DNA of 36,314 bases from Actinomycetota bacterium. Its GTDB lineage: Bacteria; Actinomycetota; Acidimicrobiia; Spongiisociales; UBA11373. Below, in pieces: positions 27,401-35,178 of this stretch. The stretch's first letter is position 1, and every line of letters begins with the position of its first letter. The notes under the pieces were generated by a model. The model made no database searches. It saw only the letters and a program-made list of their open reading frames with translations, and was not told the origin of the DNA. The stretch covers positions 1 through 36,314 of the forward strand of contig JAHLKU010000022.1 of assembly GCA_020444505.1 (NCBI GenBank). Direction: 5' to 3'. Made by a program: the position numbers and the translations under genes.

Positions 27401-27955
27401 CTACTCGTCGTCGGTGACGGCGTCGTCGCCCTGCGCCTCCGGCGACCGCTTCACTGGCGCCAGCTGCATCGTCATGTTCCGCCCCTCCATCTTGGTGGGG
27501 ATCTCGACGGTGCCGTACTCGGCGACGTCGTCGGCGAGCCGCTGCAGGATCTCCCTCCCGATCTCGGGGTGGGTGACCTCGCGGCCCCGGAACATCATCG
27601 TGACCTTGACCTTGTCGTGCTCCTGGAGGAACTCGATCGCCCGCCTCATCTTGACCTGGTAATCGTGCTTGTCGATCTTGGGCCGGAACTTGACTTCCTT
27701 GATGATGGTCTTGGACTGCTTCTTGCGGGCTTCGCGCTGCTTCACGGACTGCTCGTACTTGTACTTGCCGTAGTCCATGAGGCGGCAGACCGGCGGCCTG
27801 GCCTCGGGGGCGACCTCCACGAGGTCCAGCCCCAGCTCACGTGCGAGCCAGCGCGCCTCGTCGATGGACCGAACCCCGATCTGCTCCCCATCGGGAGCCA
27901 CCACCCGGACCTCGCGGGCCCGGATCCGGTCGTTCACCCTGAGTTCCTGTGCGAT
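27401..27955 (-). CDS. infC: Translation initiation factor IF-3, with probable ATC start
   Basis: This protein of about 184 aa is IF3, which keeps the ribosomal subunits apart and checks the start codon-anticodon match. The N-domain begins AQELRVNDRIRAREVR, followed by LVEVAPEARPPVCRLMDYGKYKYE and the linker; the C-domain has KTIIKEVKFRPKIDKHDY, KVKVTMMFRGRE and IPTKMEGRNMTMQL. The start is odd: GAGGAGG (27968-27962) directly touches an ATG at 27961, which is too close, while an ATC at 27955 lies 6 nt away, the ideal spacing. infC starts with AUU in E. coli, so a rare ATC start that lets IF3 repress itself is likely. If the ATG is used, the protein gains two residues. Confidence 0.95.
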   Translation of the reverse strand: MAQELRVNDRIRAREVRVVAPDGEQIGVRSIDEARWLARELGLDLVEVAPEARPPVCRLMDYGKYKYEQSVKQREARKKQSKTIIKEVKFRPKIDKHDYQVKMRRAIEFLQEHDKVKVTMMFRGREVTHPEIGREILQRLADDVAEYGTVEIPTKMEGRNMTMQLAPVKRSPEAQGDDAVTDDE

Positions 27956-27975
27956 CGTCATCCTCCTCGAGATGG

Positions 27976-28006
27976 CCAAAAGAAAGACGGCAGGGTGCTG
28001 CCGTCT
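27976..28006 (-). terminator. Attenuator hairpin in the infC leader
   Basis: On the minus strand AGACGGCA and TGCCGTCT form an 8-bp stem with a 6-nt loop, followed at once by TTTCTTTT. This is a textbook intrinsic terminator, but it lies inside the leader, about 8 nt before the infC ribosome-binding site. It is probably an attenuator for the infC-rpmI-rplT operon, perhaps controlled by L20, by translation or by another ligand. Confidence 0.75.
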
Positions 28007-28089
28007 CCGTGGGTTCGGACCTCGGCGCACCCATGGTGGCCGGGTGGGAGGCAGCGCCTCCGCTTGTCTACGCTCGGTTGTCGGCCAGG

Positions 28090-28118
28090 AGTATATGGCC
28101 CGGGGCCGCCCCAGGCAA
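28090..28118 (-). promoter_or_regulatory. Promoter of the infC operon
   Basis: On the minus strand TTGCCT (28118-28113) and TATACT (28095-28090) are 17 nt apart. Transcription would start near 28083, giving a leader of about 128 nt that contains the attenuator hairpin. The -35 sits just beyond the rnhB stop codon. Confidence 0.7.
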
Positions 28119-28120
28119 CG

Positions 28121-28861
28121 TCACGGCGCCCCCACTCCCCCGTCCCAGGGGCGCCCCCGATCGTCGAACAGCACCCCCTGCGGGTCGGGGCGCACCACCC
28201 GGGGCACGCCGCTCCACACCAGGTCGTCCATGAACACCCACGACCGCCGGTGGATCGCCGACGGGCCCAGCCAGTGGAGGGCGGCGCGGTGGTCCGGGCT
28301 CGGGTAGCCCTTGTTGCCGTCGAAGCCGTAGGCCGGGTAGTGGGCGGCCTCCTCCCGCATCAGGCGGTCGCGGCTCACCTTGGCCAGGATCGAGGCGGCG
28401 GCGATCGACAGGCAGGTGGCGTCGCCCTTCACCACGGTCTCTGCGATCCCGCCCCCGACGAAGTCCCAGGGGCCGTCCAGCAGCGCCCGGTCGGGCCGCA
28501 GGCCCAGGCCCTCGACCGCCCGGCGGGCCGCGGTCCGCTGCGCCTCGGCCATCCCCATCGCGTCGCACTCCTCGAACGACGCGTACCCGACGGCCCACGC
28601 CTGGCACCACCCCGCCACCCGTTCGAAGAGCGCCTCGCGCTCGGCTTCGGTCAGCATCTTGGAGTCGCGCACCTTGTACACCCGCCGGTCGCGGGGCAGC
28701 ACGGCCGCCCCCACCGCGAGCGGTCCCGCCCACGCCCCCCGGCCCACCTCGTCGAGGCCCACGACCGCGTCGGCCCCGGCCTCCCACAGGGCCCGCTCGC
28801 GGGCCAGGCCGGGGGCGCTGCGCTTGAGCGCCTTGCGCAGGGTGGGCACCGGGTCGGTCAC
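28121..28861 (-). CDS. rnhB: Ribonuclease HII
   Basis: This 246-aa enzyme removes RNA from RNA-DNA hybrids and misincorporated ribonucleotides. The first active-site block is VVGLDEVGRGAWAGPL, giving the DE pair; VYKVRDSKMLTEAERE, KGDATCLSIAAASILAKVSRDR and YGFDGNKGYPS with later acidic residues complete the RNase HII pattern. It is slightly long at both ends. The GTG at 28861 is chosen because a TACGAT -10 lies 6 nt upstream and homology begins soon after. The reading frame stays open further upstream but is opposite the GNAT gene. The infC promoter follows its stop. Confidence 0.94.
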   Translation of the reverse strand: MTDPVPTLRKALKRSAPGLARERALWEAGADAVVGLDEVGRGAWAGPLAVGAAVLPRDRRVYKVRDSKMLTEAEREALFERVAGWCQAWAVGYASFEECDAMGMAEAQRTAARRAVEGLGLRPDRALLDGPWDFVGGGIAETVVKGDATCLSIAAASILAKVSRDRLMREEAAHYPAYGFDGNKGYPSPDHRAALHWLGPSAIHRRSWVFMDDLVWSGVPRVVRPDPQGVLFDDRGRPWDGGVGAP

Positions 28862-28867
28862 GCCAGG

Positions 28868-28873
28868 ATCGTA
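28868..28873 (-). promoter_or_regulatory. -10 element, leaderless rnhB
   Basis: TACGAT on the minus strand, 6 nt before the GTG at 28861. Confidence 0.55.
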
Positions 28874-28909
28874 CCGACGGGGCGCCCGCCGTCCCCAGCC
28901 ACCGGCGGG

Positions 28910-28915
28910 TATGGT
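28910..28915 (+). promoter_or_regulatory. -10 element, leaderless GNAT gene
   Basis: TATGGT followed by 6 nt and the ATG at 28922. It faces away from the rnhB -10 in a 60-nt divergent region. Confidence 0.6.
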
Positions 28916-28921
28916 CGGCGC

Positions 28922-29407
28922 ATGGCCCCGGAGATCGCCCTCCGCGCAGCGGTGCCCGGCGAGGCCGACGCGCTCGCCGAGGTGTCCCGGCGGGCGTTCG
29001 ACTCCGACCTCGGCCTCAGCGGCTCCCCCGGCCCCGGCGGGCCTCCCGGCTACGACGACCCCGGCTGGCAGCACCGCATGATGCGGGCCGGGGACTACTG
29101 GGTGATCGTCGCCGACGGCGCCCCCGTGGGCGGGGCCATCGTCTTCGACGCCGGCGGGGGCTCCTACGAGTTGGGCCGCATCTTCGTGGACCCGGCGGTG
29201 ATGCGGCGCGGCATCGGCACCCGCGCCGTCGCCCTGCTCGAGGAGCGCTACCCCGATGCGGCCAGGTGGATCCTCGACACCCCGGAGTGGAACGCCCGCA
29301 CCGGGGCGTTCTACGAGCGCATCGGCTTCACCCGGTACGGGTCGCTGACGCTGGAGGACGGCACCCGGCTGACCCTGTACGAGAAGCGGGCCGACCGGCT
29401 GTTCTGA
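28922..29407 (+). CDS. GNAT family N-acetyltransferase
   Basis: This 161-aa protein has the GNAT fold: IALRAAVPGEADALAEVSRRAF at the start, the strand VIVADGAPVGGAIVF, ELGRIFVDPAVMRRGIGTRAV with the R/Q-x-x-G-x-G/A acetyl-CoA loop (RRGIGT), and a C-terminal NARTGAFYERIGFTRYG. The acceptor is unknown. The start is set by TATGGT 6 nt upstream. It sits between divergent rnhB and convergent ribBA, a spot where other actinobacteria often carry ribH; it is unrelated to riboflavin synthesis. Confidence 0.9.
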   Translation: MAPEIALRAAVPGEADALAEVSRRAFDSDLGLSGSPGPGGPPGYDDPGWQHRMMRAGDYWVIVADGAPVGGAIVFDAGGGSYELGRIFVDPAVMRRGIGTRAVALLEERYPDAARWILDTPEWNARTGAFYERIGFTRYGSLTLEDGTRLTLYEKRADRLF

Positions 29408-29413
29408 GGCGCC

Positions 29414-30619
29414 TCAGCCGAGGTCGATGTCGTGGCCCATCTTGGTGGCCTTGGTCTGCAGGTAGGCGCGGTTGGCGGGCGTGGCACCGGCCTGCAGCGG
29501 CACCTGCTCGGTCACCCGGAGGCCGTGCCCTTCGAGCCCGGCACGCTTGGCGGGGTTGTTGGTGAGCAGCCGCATCGTGGTGACGCCCAGGTCGGCCAGG
29601 ATCTGCGCCCCGGTGCCGTAGTCGCGGGCGTCCACCGGTTCGCCCAGGTCGAGATTGGCCTCCACCGTGTCGCGGCCCTGCTCCTGCAGCACGTAGGCCG
29701 CCAGCTTCTTCTCCAGCCCGATGCCCCGGCCCTCGTGCCCCCGGCAGTACAGGAGCACGCCTTCGCCCGCCGCGGCGATCATCCGCATGGCCATGCCCAA
29801 CTGCTCGCCGCAGTCGCAGCGGAGGCTGCCGAAGACGTCGCCGGTGAGGCACTCCGAGTGCACCCGCACCAGCACGTCCTGCTTGCCGGCGACATCGCCC
29901 ATGACGAGGGCGACGTGCTGGGTGCCGTCCACCTCCGATTCGAAGCCGATGGCCCGGAACTCGCCGTGGACGGTGGGGATGCGGGCCTCCGACAGGCGCC
30001 GCACCAGGCGCTCGCTGCGCCGCCGGTAGGAGATCAGGTCGGCGATGCTCACCAGCAGCAACTCGTGCTCCTTGGCGAAGCGCTCCAGGTCGGGCAGGCA
30101 GGCGACGCTGCCGTCGTCGTTGACCACCTCGCACAGCGCCCCCACCGACGCGAGCCCGGCCAGGCGGGCGAGGTCCACTGCGGCCTCGGTGTGGCCGGCC
30201 CGCACCAGCACGCCGCCCGGCACCGCCCGGAGCGGGAACACGTGGCCGGGCCGGGCGAGGTCGGCGGGATGCGTGGCCGGGTCCACCAGCGCCCGGATGG
30301 TCGCCGCCCGGTCGGCGGCGGAGATGCCGGTCGAGGTGCCCGGCGTGTAGTCCACCGACACCGTGAACGCGGTGCCGTGGGGGTCGGAGCCCGGCGGCAC
30401 CATCAAGGGCAGGTTGAGCAGGTCGGCCCGCTCGCCGCTCATGGGGACGCAGATGAGCCCGCTGGTGTAGCGGACCATGAACCCGATCTTGTCGGCGTCC
30501 ACCGCCTCGGCGGCGATGATGAGATCGCCTTCGTTCTCCCGGTCCGCGTCGTCCACCACCACGACGAACTCGCCGCGGCGGATCGCCTCCAGCGCCTCGG
30601 GGATCTCGGCGAAGGTCAT
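29414..30619 (-). CDS. ribBA: Bifunctional DHBP synthase / GTP cyclohydrolase II
   Basis: This 401-aa fusion makes both early riboflavin precursors: 3,4-dihydroxy-2-butanone 4-phosphate from ribulose 5-phosphate (about residues 1-205) and the pyrimidine from GTP (about 206-401). DHBP synthase motifs are [20 protein letters not shown] and [14 protein letters not shown]. The cyclohydrolase II zinc site is [16 protein letters not shown], with the three Cys spaced as required, then [10 protein letters not shown] and LLTNNPAK. The ATG at 30619 has GAGGAG about 5 nt upstream. It follows ribD by 28 nt, so the two are one operon; ribE and ribH are not in the window. Confidence 0.97.
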   Translation of the reverse strand: MTFAEIPEALEAIRRGEFVVVVDDADRENEGDLIIAAEAVDADKIGFMVRYTSGLICVPMSGERADLLNLPLMVPPGSDPHGTAFTVSVDYTPGTSTGISAADRAATIRALVDPATHPADLARPGHVFPLRAVPGGVLVRAGHTEAAVDLARLAGLASVGALCEVVNDDGSVACLPDLERFAKEHELLLVSIADLISYRRRSERLVRRLSEARIPTVHGEFRAIGFESEVDGTQHVALVMGDVAGKQDVLVRVHSECLTGDVFGSLRCDCGEQLGMAMRMIAAAGEGVLLYCRGHEGRGIGLEKKLAAYVLQEQGRDTVEANLDLGEPVDARDYGTGAQILADLGVTTMRLLTNNPAKRAGLEGHGLRVTEQVPLQAGATPANRAYLQTKATKMGHDIDLG

Positions 30620-30647
30620 GTGCGCTCCTCGGACTCCTCGATACGGC

Positions 30648-31673
30648 TCATTCTGGCCCAGTCTCGCACTCGACCCGCAGGTCGGGGCCGAGGCGCTCCA
30701 CCGACACGATGCGCACCGGCACTGCATCGGCCAGCGTGGCGAAGACGCCGCCGAAGGCGGGCCTCCCCACGCCGCCGCCGACGAGTCCGGCGACGTGCGC
30801 CACGATCCGGTCGACGAGGCTCTCCCGCAGCAGCGCGGACGCCAGCGTCGGGCCTCCCTCCACCATCAGGTCCACGATGCCGGCCTCCCCCAGGGTGCGG
30901 AGGGCGACCGGCAAGTCGACGGTGCCGCCGCCGCCGGGCTCGAGGACGATGGGGTCCCGCCCCATCACCGTGCGGTCCGCGGGGATGGGGCGCGTCCCGG
31001 CGACGATCACCGGTATCGGCTGCGGGCCGTCGTACCCCTCGAGGCGCACGTCGAGCGAGGGATCGTCCGAGAGCACGGTGCCGGCGCCCACCATCACGGC
31101 GTCGGAGCGGCTCCGCAGCGCGTGGCCGTCGCGGCGGGCGTCGGGGCCGGTGATCCATCGCGAGGTGCCGTCGGCGCCGGCCACCTGGCCGTCGAGGGTC
31201 ATCGCCACCTTCAACGTGACGCGCGGCCTGCCGGTGCGCCGATGGTGGAAGTACCCCGGGTCGAGCGCCTCGGCCTCGGCGGCGGCCACGCCCACCTCCA
31301 CCTGGAGCCCGGCCGCCTCGAGGTCGGCGGCGCCGCCCCCCGCCACGCGGGGATCGGGATCGAGGGCGCCGATGACGACGCGGGCGGCGCCGGAGGCGAG
31401 GATCGCCCCGGTGCAGGGCGGGGTGCGGCCGTGGTGGCGGCAGGGCTCCAGCGTGGCGACCACCGTGCCGCCGGCGGCGCGCTCGCCCGCCTCGGCCAGG
31501 GCCAGGGCCTCGGCGTGGGGCCGGCCCGGGCCCTCGTGGAACCCGCGGCCCACGACGGCGCCGGAGGAGTCGAGCACCAGGGCGCCGACCCGGGGGTTGG
31601 GATGCGGCATCGCCGGCGACGCGAGGGTGATCGCCTCCAGCATCGCCTGCCGATCGTCCACGGGAACCTCCAC
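30648..31673 (-). CDS. ribD: Bifunctional riboflavin deaminase/reductase RibD
   Basis: This 341-aa enzyme carries out the second and third steps of riboflavin synthesis. The deaminase domain (about residues 1-150) has the zinc motifs HAEALAL and [14 protein letters not shown]. The reductase domain (about 150-341) has [44 protein letters not shown] and [12 protein letters not shown]. The GTG start at 31673 lies 29 nt after a TAGACT -10 (31707-31702), so a short leader is expected. This leaves no room for an FMN riboswitch, and none is seen upstream. Confidence 0.96.
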   Translation of the reverse strand: MEVPVDDRQAMLEAITLASPAMPHPNPRVGALVLDSSGAVVGRGFHEGPGRPHAEALALAEAGERAAGGTVVATLEPCRHHGRTPPCTGAILASGAARVVIGALDPDPRVAGGGAADLEAAGLQVEVGVAAAEAEALDPGYFHHRRTGRPRVTLKVAMTLDGQVAGADGTSRWITGPDARRDGHALRSRSDAVMVGAGTVLSDDPSLDVRLEGYDGPQPIPVIVAGTRPIPADRTVMGRDPIVLEPGGGGTVDLPVALRTLGEAGIVDLMVEGGPTLASALLRESLVDRIVAHVAGLVGGGVGRPAFGGVFATLADAVPVRIVSVERLGPDLRVECETGPE

Positions 31674-31709
31674 TCGCCCGCCCGGCAGCGGGGCGGCGGG
31701 GAGTCTACC

Positions 31710-31727
31710 GGCGGCGCGAGCGCCGCC
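31710..31727. terminator. Hairpin between the response regulator and ribD
   Basis: GGCGGCG and CGCCGCC form a 7-bp stem with a 4-nt loop, 12 nt after the response-regulator stop and just upstream of the ribD -10. It probably separates the rpe-regulator transcript from ribD-ribBA. There is no T-run. Confidence 0.45.
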
Positions 31728-31739
31728 CCGGGCCGGGGG

Positions 31740-32669
31740 TCACCCGGCGCGGCGGTCGATGCGGAAGGCGGAGCCGGTCTCGCTCTTGGCGTGCTCCTTC
31801 ATCTCCGACGCCACCGCAGACGCCTCCCAGGCGTTGGTGAAGGTGCGGCGCAGGTTGGTGGCGACCCCCATCGACAGCGACACGATCGGGAAGGCGTGGC
31901 GCTCGCCGCGCCGGTCGATCACCTCGACGTAGCCCCGCAGGGCGTCCTGGGGGTCGTAGAGGTCGAGGATGCCGTCGTCGAAGTGGTCCACCACCGTCTT
32001 GCAGTAGCGCTCCACGTCGTCGGGCGACATCACCATGATGAAGTCGTCGCCGCCGACGTGGCCCACGAAGCACGACGGGTCGCCCACCTCCACGGCTGCC
32101 TCGACGAGGGTGTTGGCGGCGAACTTGATGACGTCGTCGCCGCGCATGAAGCCGTAGTGGTCGTTGTACGCCTTGAAGTTGTCCAGGTCGGCGTAGACGA
32201 TCGCCAGGGGGTCGCCGGTCAGCACCCGGCGGTCCAGTTCCTCGGAGATGCGGAAGTTGCCGGGCAGGCCGGTCAGCGGAGACAGGTCGCGCATGGCCTT
32301 CGACCTCCGCAGCACCGTCCCCACCCGCGCCAGCAGTTCCTCGATGGCGAACGGCTTGGCCACGTAGTCGTCGGCTCCCGCGGCGAGGCCGGCGACCCGG
32401 TCCTCGGTGAGCGCCTTGGCGGTCAGCAGGATGACGGCGGTGTTGGCGGTGGTGGGGGTGGTGCGGAGGCGGCGGAGCACCTCCATGCCGTCGATGCCGG
32501 GCATCATGATGTCCAGGATCACCATGTCGGGCGGTTCGGCGAGGGCGCGCTCGATGCCTTCGACGGCCCCGGAGGCGCTCTCGACCCCGTAGCCCTCGAG
32601 TTCCAGGTTCACCCGCACGAACTGGACGACGTCCGGGTCGTCGTCGATGATCAGGATGCGTTCGCTCAT
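31740..32669 (-). CDS. Response regulator with degenerate GGDEF (GGDDF) domain
   Basis: This 309-aa protein has an N-terminal receiver domain (about residues 1-120) with the acidic pair D10-D11, phospho-acceptor D53 in ILDIMMPG and K105 in AKPF. A GGDEF-like domain follows (about 130-305): PLTGLPGN, YADLDNFKAYND, then VGGDDF at 205-210 and SLSMGVAT. The signature is GGDDF, with Asp for the usual catalytic-site Glu, and a 25-residue insert precedes the last strands. It may be an inactive or altered cyclic-di-GMP synthase or a GTP-binding signal output. The ATG shares a 4-nt ATGA overlap with the rpe stop. No histidine kinase is encoded nearby. Confidence 0.92.
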   Translation of the reverse strand: MSERILIIDDDPDVVQFVRVNLELEGYGVESASGAVEGIERALAEPPDMVILDIMMPGIDGMEVLRRLRTTPTTANTAVILLTAKALTEDRVAGLAAGADDYVAKPFAIEELLARVGTVLRRSKAMRDLSPLTGLPGNFRISEELDRRVLTGDPLAIVYADLDNFKAYNDHYGFMRGDDVIKFAANTLVEAAVEVGDPSCFVGHVGGDDFIMVMSPDDVERYCKTVVDHFDDGILDLYDPQDALRGYVEVIDRRGERHAFPIVSLSMGVATNLRRTFTNAWEASAVASEMKEHAKSETGSAFRIDRRAG

Positions 32670-33328
32670 TCGTCTCCGACGGCGGCTCGGAGTTCCGCCA
32701 CGGCCGCCACCGGGTCGGGCGCCCGGAAGATGGCCGTTCCCGCCACGAAGGCATCGGCGCCCGCGTGCCGCGCCGCCACCGCCGTGACGGGGGTGATCCC
32801 GCCGTCGACCTCGATATCGGCACGCAACCCGTGGGAGTCAACCCACTTTCTCGCCGCCTCCACCTTGGGCAGGGCCTCGGCGATGAACCCCTGCCCCCCG
32901 AAGCCCGGGACCACGGTCATCACGAGCAGCAGGTCGCACAACTCCACGAACGGCTCCACCGCCTCGAACGGCGTCGCCGGGTTGAGCACCAGGCCGAAGT
33001 CGAGCCCCGCGTCGGCCGCCCGGCGGGCCGCCTCGGTGGGGTCGGGCAGCACCTCGATGTGACAGGTGACGAGGTCGGCTCCGGCCGCCTTGAGCGGCTC
33101 GAACAGCGACACCGGGTTGGTCACCATGAGGTGGCAGTCGAAGTACAGCTTCGTCGTCGCCCGCAGCGACTCGATCACCGGCATCCCGAACGAGAGGTTG
33201 GGGACGTAGTGGCCGTCCATGACGTCCACGTGGAGGAAGTCCACGTGGTCCTCGATGCGAGCCACCTCGTCGGCCAGGTGGGCGAAGTCGGCGGCGAGGA
33301 GCGAAGGGGCGATCTTGGCGGGTTCCAT
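32666..33328 (-). CDS. rpe: Ribulose-phosphate 3-epimerase
   Basis: This 220-aa TIM-barrel enzyme interconverts ribulose 5-phosphate and xylulose 5-phosphate. Conserved blocks are KIAPSLLAADFAHL, the metal/catalytic HVDVMDGHYVPNLSFG, FDCHLMVTNP, VMTVVPGFGGQGF and IEVDGGITP. The substrate ribulose 5-phosphate is also the RibBA substrate, which fits its place next to ribD-ribBA in many actinobacteria. An in-frame GTG at 33331 directly precedes the ATG at 33328; a TACACT -10 lies 7 nt before the GTG, so a leaderless start there is possible. It is divergent from PPK2. Confidence 0.97.
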   Translation of the reverse strand: MEPAKIAPSLLAADFAHLADEVARIEDHVDFLHVDVMDGHYVPNLSFGMPVIESLRATTKLYFDCHLMVTNPVSLFEPLKAAGADLVTCHIEVLPDPTEAARRAADAGLDFGLVLNPATPFEAVEPFVELCDLLLVMTVVPGFGGQGFIAEALPKVEAARKWVDSHGLRADIEVDGGITPVTAVAARHAGADAFVAGTAIFRAPDPVAAVAELRAAVGDE

Positions 33329-33338
33329 CACGATGGCG

Positions 33339-33344
33339 AGTGTA
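33339..33344 (-). promoter_or_regulatory. -10 element of rpe
   Basis: TACACT on the minus strand, 7 nt before the GTG at 33331 (and 10 nt before the ATG at 33328). Confidence 0.5.
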
Positions 33345-33422
33345 TCCCGGCGGGCGCCGCCGGAGGCGGTACCCCCGGCGCCGGGGCGGCGGCCCCTAGG
33401 CTCGGGAGCCGAGGAGGTCGGC

Positions 33423-34220
33423 ATGGATCGATACCGCATCCCGCCGGGCGCCGCGGTCCGCCTCGGCGCCCTCCCCACCCGCGACGACGGGGGGATGGAC
33501 AAGCACGAGGGCAAGCAGCGCCTGAAGGAGTTGAACGAGCGGCTCGAGGCGCTGCAGGAGATGCTGTACGCCGAGGGCAAGCACAAGGTGCTCGTGGTGC
33601 TACAGGCCACCGACACCGGCGGCAAGGACGGCACCATCCGCCACGTCTTCGACGGCACCAACCCCCAGGGGGTGAAGGTGGCGTCGTTCAAGCGTCCCAC
33701 CGAGCGCGAACTGGCCCACGACTACCTGTGGCGGGTCCACGCCCACACCCCGGGGAACGGCGAGATCGTCATCTTCAACCGCAGCCACTACGAGGACGTG
33801 CTGGTGGTGCGGGTGCACGGCCTGGTGCCGCCGGAGCGGTGGTCGAAGCGCTACGCCCACATCGAGGCGTTCGAGCGGATGCTGGCCGACGAGGGCACCA
33901 CGATCCTGAAGTTCTTCCTCCACATCTCCGCCGGGGAGCAGGCCGAGCGGCTCCAGGCCCGCCTCGACGACCCGACGAAGCACTGGAAGTTCAGCGTGGG
34001 CGACCTCGCGGAGCGCAAGCGGTGGGACGACTACCGGGCGGCGTTCGAGGAGATGCTGTCGCGCACCAGCACCGAGCACGCCCCGTGGTACGTGGTGCCG
34101 GCCGACCGCAAGTGGTACCGCAACCTCGTGGTGGCCACGGTGCTGGTGGAGGCGCTCGAGGGCCTGGGGATGTCGTACCCGGAGCCGGAGGACGACCTCA
34201 GCGGCGTCGTCATCGAGTAG
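33423..34220 (+). CDS. Polyphosphate kinase 2 family protein
   Basis: This 265-aa protein transfers phosphate between polyphosphate and nucleotides. The P-loop region is VLVVLQATDTGGKDGTIRHV (about residues 57-76), followed by the lid DGTNPQGVKVASFKRPTERE, then FNRSHYEDVLVVRVHGLVP and PADRKWYRNLVV. The wording closely follows the class III PPK2 group (as in Meiothermus), which can phosphorylate AMP and ADP, so a polyphosphate-driven nucleotide kinase is likely. The ATG has GAGGAGG at 33411-33417 and a TAGGCT -10 at 33397-33402. It sits on the opposite strand between fmt and rpe, where rsmB is found in related genomes. Confidence 0.94.
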   Translation: MDRYRIPPGAAVRLGALPTRDDGGMDKHEGKQRLKELNERLEALQEMLYAEGKHKVLVVLQATDTGGKDGTIRHVFDGTNPQGVKVASFKRPTERELAHDYLWRVHAHTPGNGEIVIFNRSHYEDVLVVRVHGLVPPERWSKRYAHIEAFERMLADEGTTILKFFLHISAGEQAERLQARLDDPTKHWKFSVGDLAERKRWDDYRAAFEEMLSRTSTEHAPWYVVPADRKWYRNLVVATVLVEALEGLGMSYPEPEDDLSGVVIE

Positions 34221-34242
34221 GGCGATCCCTCCCGGGCGTCGC

Positions 34243-35178
34243 TCAGGCCCCGGCTTCGGCGGCGGTCTCGAAACGGGCCGGCTCACCGCGGCGGCCCCGC
34301 ATCCAGTCGGCGGCCGCCATCGGGCCCTTGCCGGACGGCTGCACGATGCGCAGAGCGACCGCCCCGTCCCGGGTGCCGAGCACGACGTCGGCCCCCCGCA
34401 GTTCGGCGACTCCCGGCTCCGGGCCGGCGTCCGCCGGTGCCGCCGCCATCAGTTTGACGCGCTGCCCGCCGACGGCGCCCCATGCGCCCGGCTTGGGGGC
34501 GAACGCCCGCACCGCCCGCAGCACCGCCCGCGCCGAATGGTGCACCGGGTCGACGAACGCCTCCGCGGTGTGGACCTTGCCGGCGGCGGTGGCCGCGGCG
34601 TCGTCCTGCGCCGCCGCAGTGCACGACCCCTCGACGATGCCCGGCAGCGTGTCTGCCAGCAGCCGCGCCCCCAGCGCCGCCAGGCGGGCGGTGAGGGTGC
34701 CGCCGGTGTCGGCCGCCCGGATCGGGGTCGCGGCGGTGGCGTAGACGGGCCCGGTGTCGAGGCCCTCGTCCAGGCGCATGATCGACACCCCGGTGGCCTC
34801 GTCGCCGGCGAGGATCGCCCGCACCACCGGGCTGGCGCCCCGCCACCGCGGCAGCAGCGAGAAGTGAACGTTCACGAACCCCCGCGCCGGCACCTCCAGC
34901 AGCGCCGGCTTGAGCAGCTGCCCGTACGCGGCCACCACCGCCACGTCGGGAGCGAGGGAGCGGATCGCACCCGGGTCGGCCGAGGCCCGGTCGGGCTGGG
35001 CCACCGGCAGGCCCCACGCCTCGGCGGCCACCTTCACCGGCGGCGGCTGGGGCCGCTTGGACCGGCCGCGGGCCCGGTCCGGCTGGGTGACGACCAGCGG
35101 GACCTCGGCCACGTCGAGCAGGGCGGCGAGCACCGGCACCGCCTCGGCGGGCGTGCCGTAGAAGACGGCGGTGGTCAC
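34243..35178 (-). CDS. fmt: Methionyl-tRNA formyltransferase
   Basis: This 311-aa enzyme formylates Met-tRNA for initiation, using 10-formyl-THF. The catalytic domain has YGTPAEAVPVLAAL, VVTQPDRARGRSKRPQPPPVK, VAAYGQLLKP, the N-x-H catalytic site FVNVHFSLLPRWRGASPV, and the Asp in LDEGLDTGPV. A C-terminal tRNA-binding domain (about residues 205-305) starts near HTAEAFVDP. HFSLLP replaces the usual HPSLLP. The GTG start shares a GTGA overlap with the def stop. It is convergent with PPK2. Confidence 0.96.
   Translation of the reverse strand: MTTAVFYGTPAEAVPVLAALLDVAEVPLVVTQPDRARGRSKRPQPPPVKVAAEAWGLPVAQPDRASADPGAIRSLAPDVAVVAAYGQLLKPALLEVPARGFVNVHFSLLPRWRGASPVVRAILAGDEATGVSIMRLDEGLDTGPVYATAATPIRAADTGGTLTARLAALGARLLADTLPGIVEGSCTAAAQDDAAATAAGKVHTAEAFVDPVHHSARAVLRAVRAFAPKPGAWGAVGGQRVKLMAAAPADAGPEPGVAELRGADVVLGTRDGAVALRIVQPSGKGPMAAADWMRGRRGEPARFETAAEAGA

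Noticed and set aside
31674-31739. FMN riboswitch upstream of ribD
   Set aside because: The leader is only about 25-30 nt and lacks the conserved RFN-element sequences.
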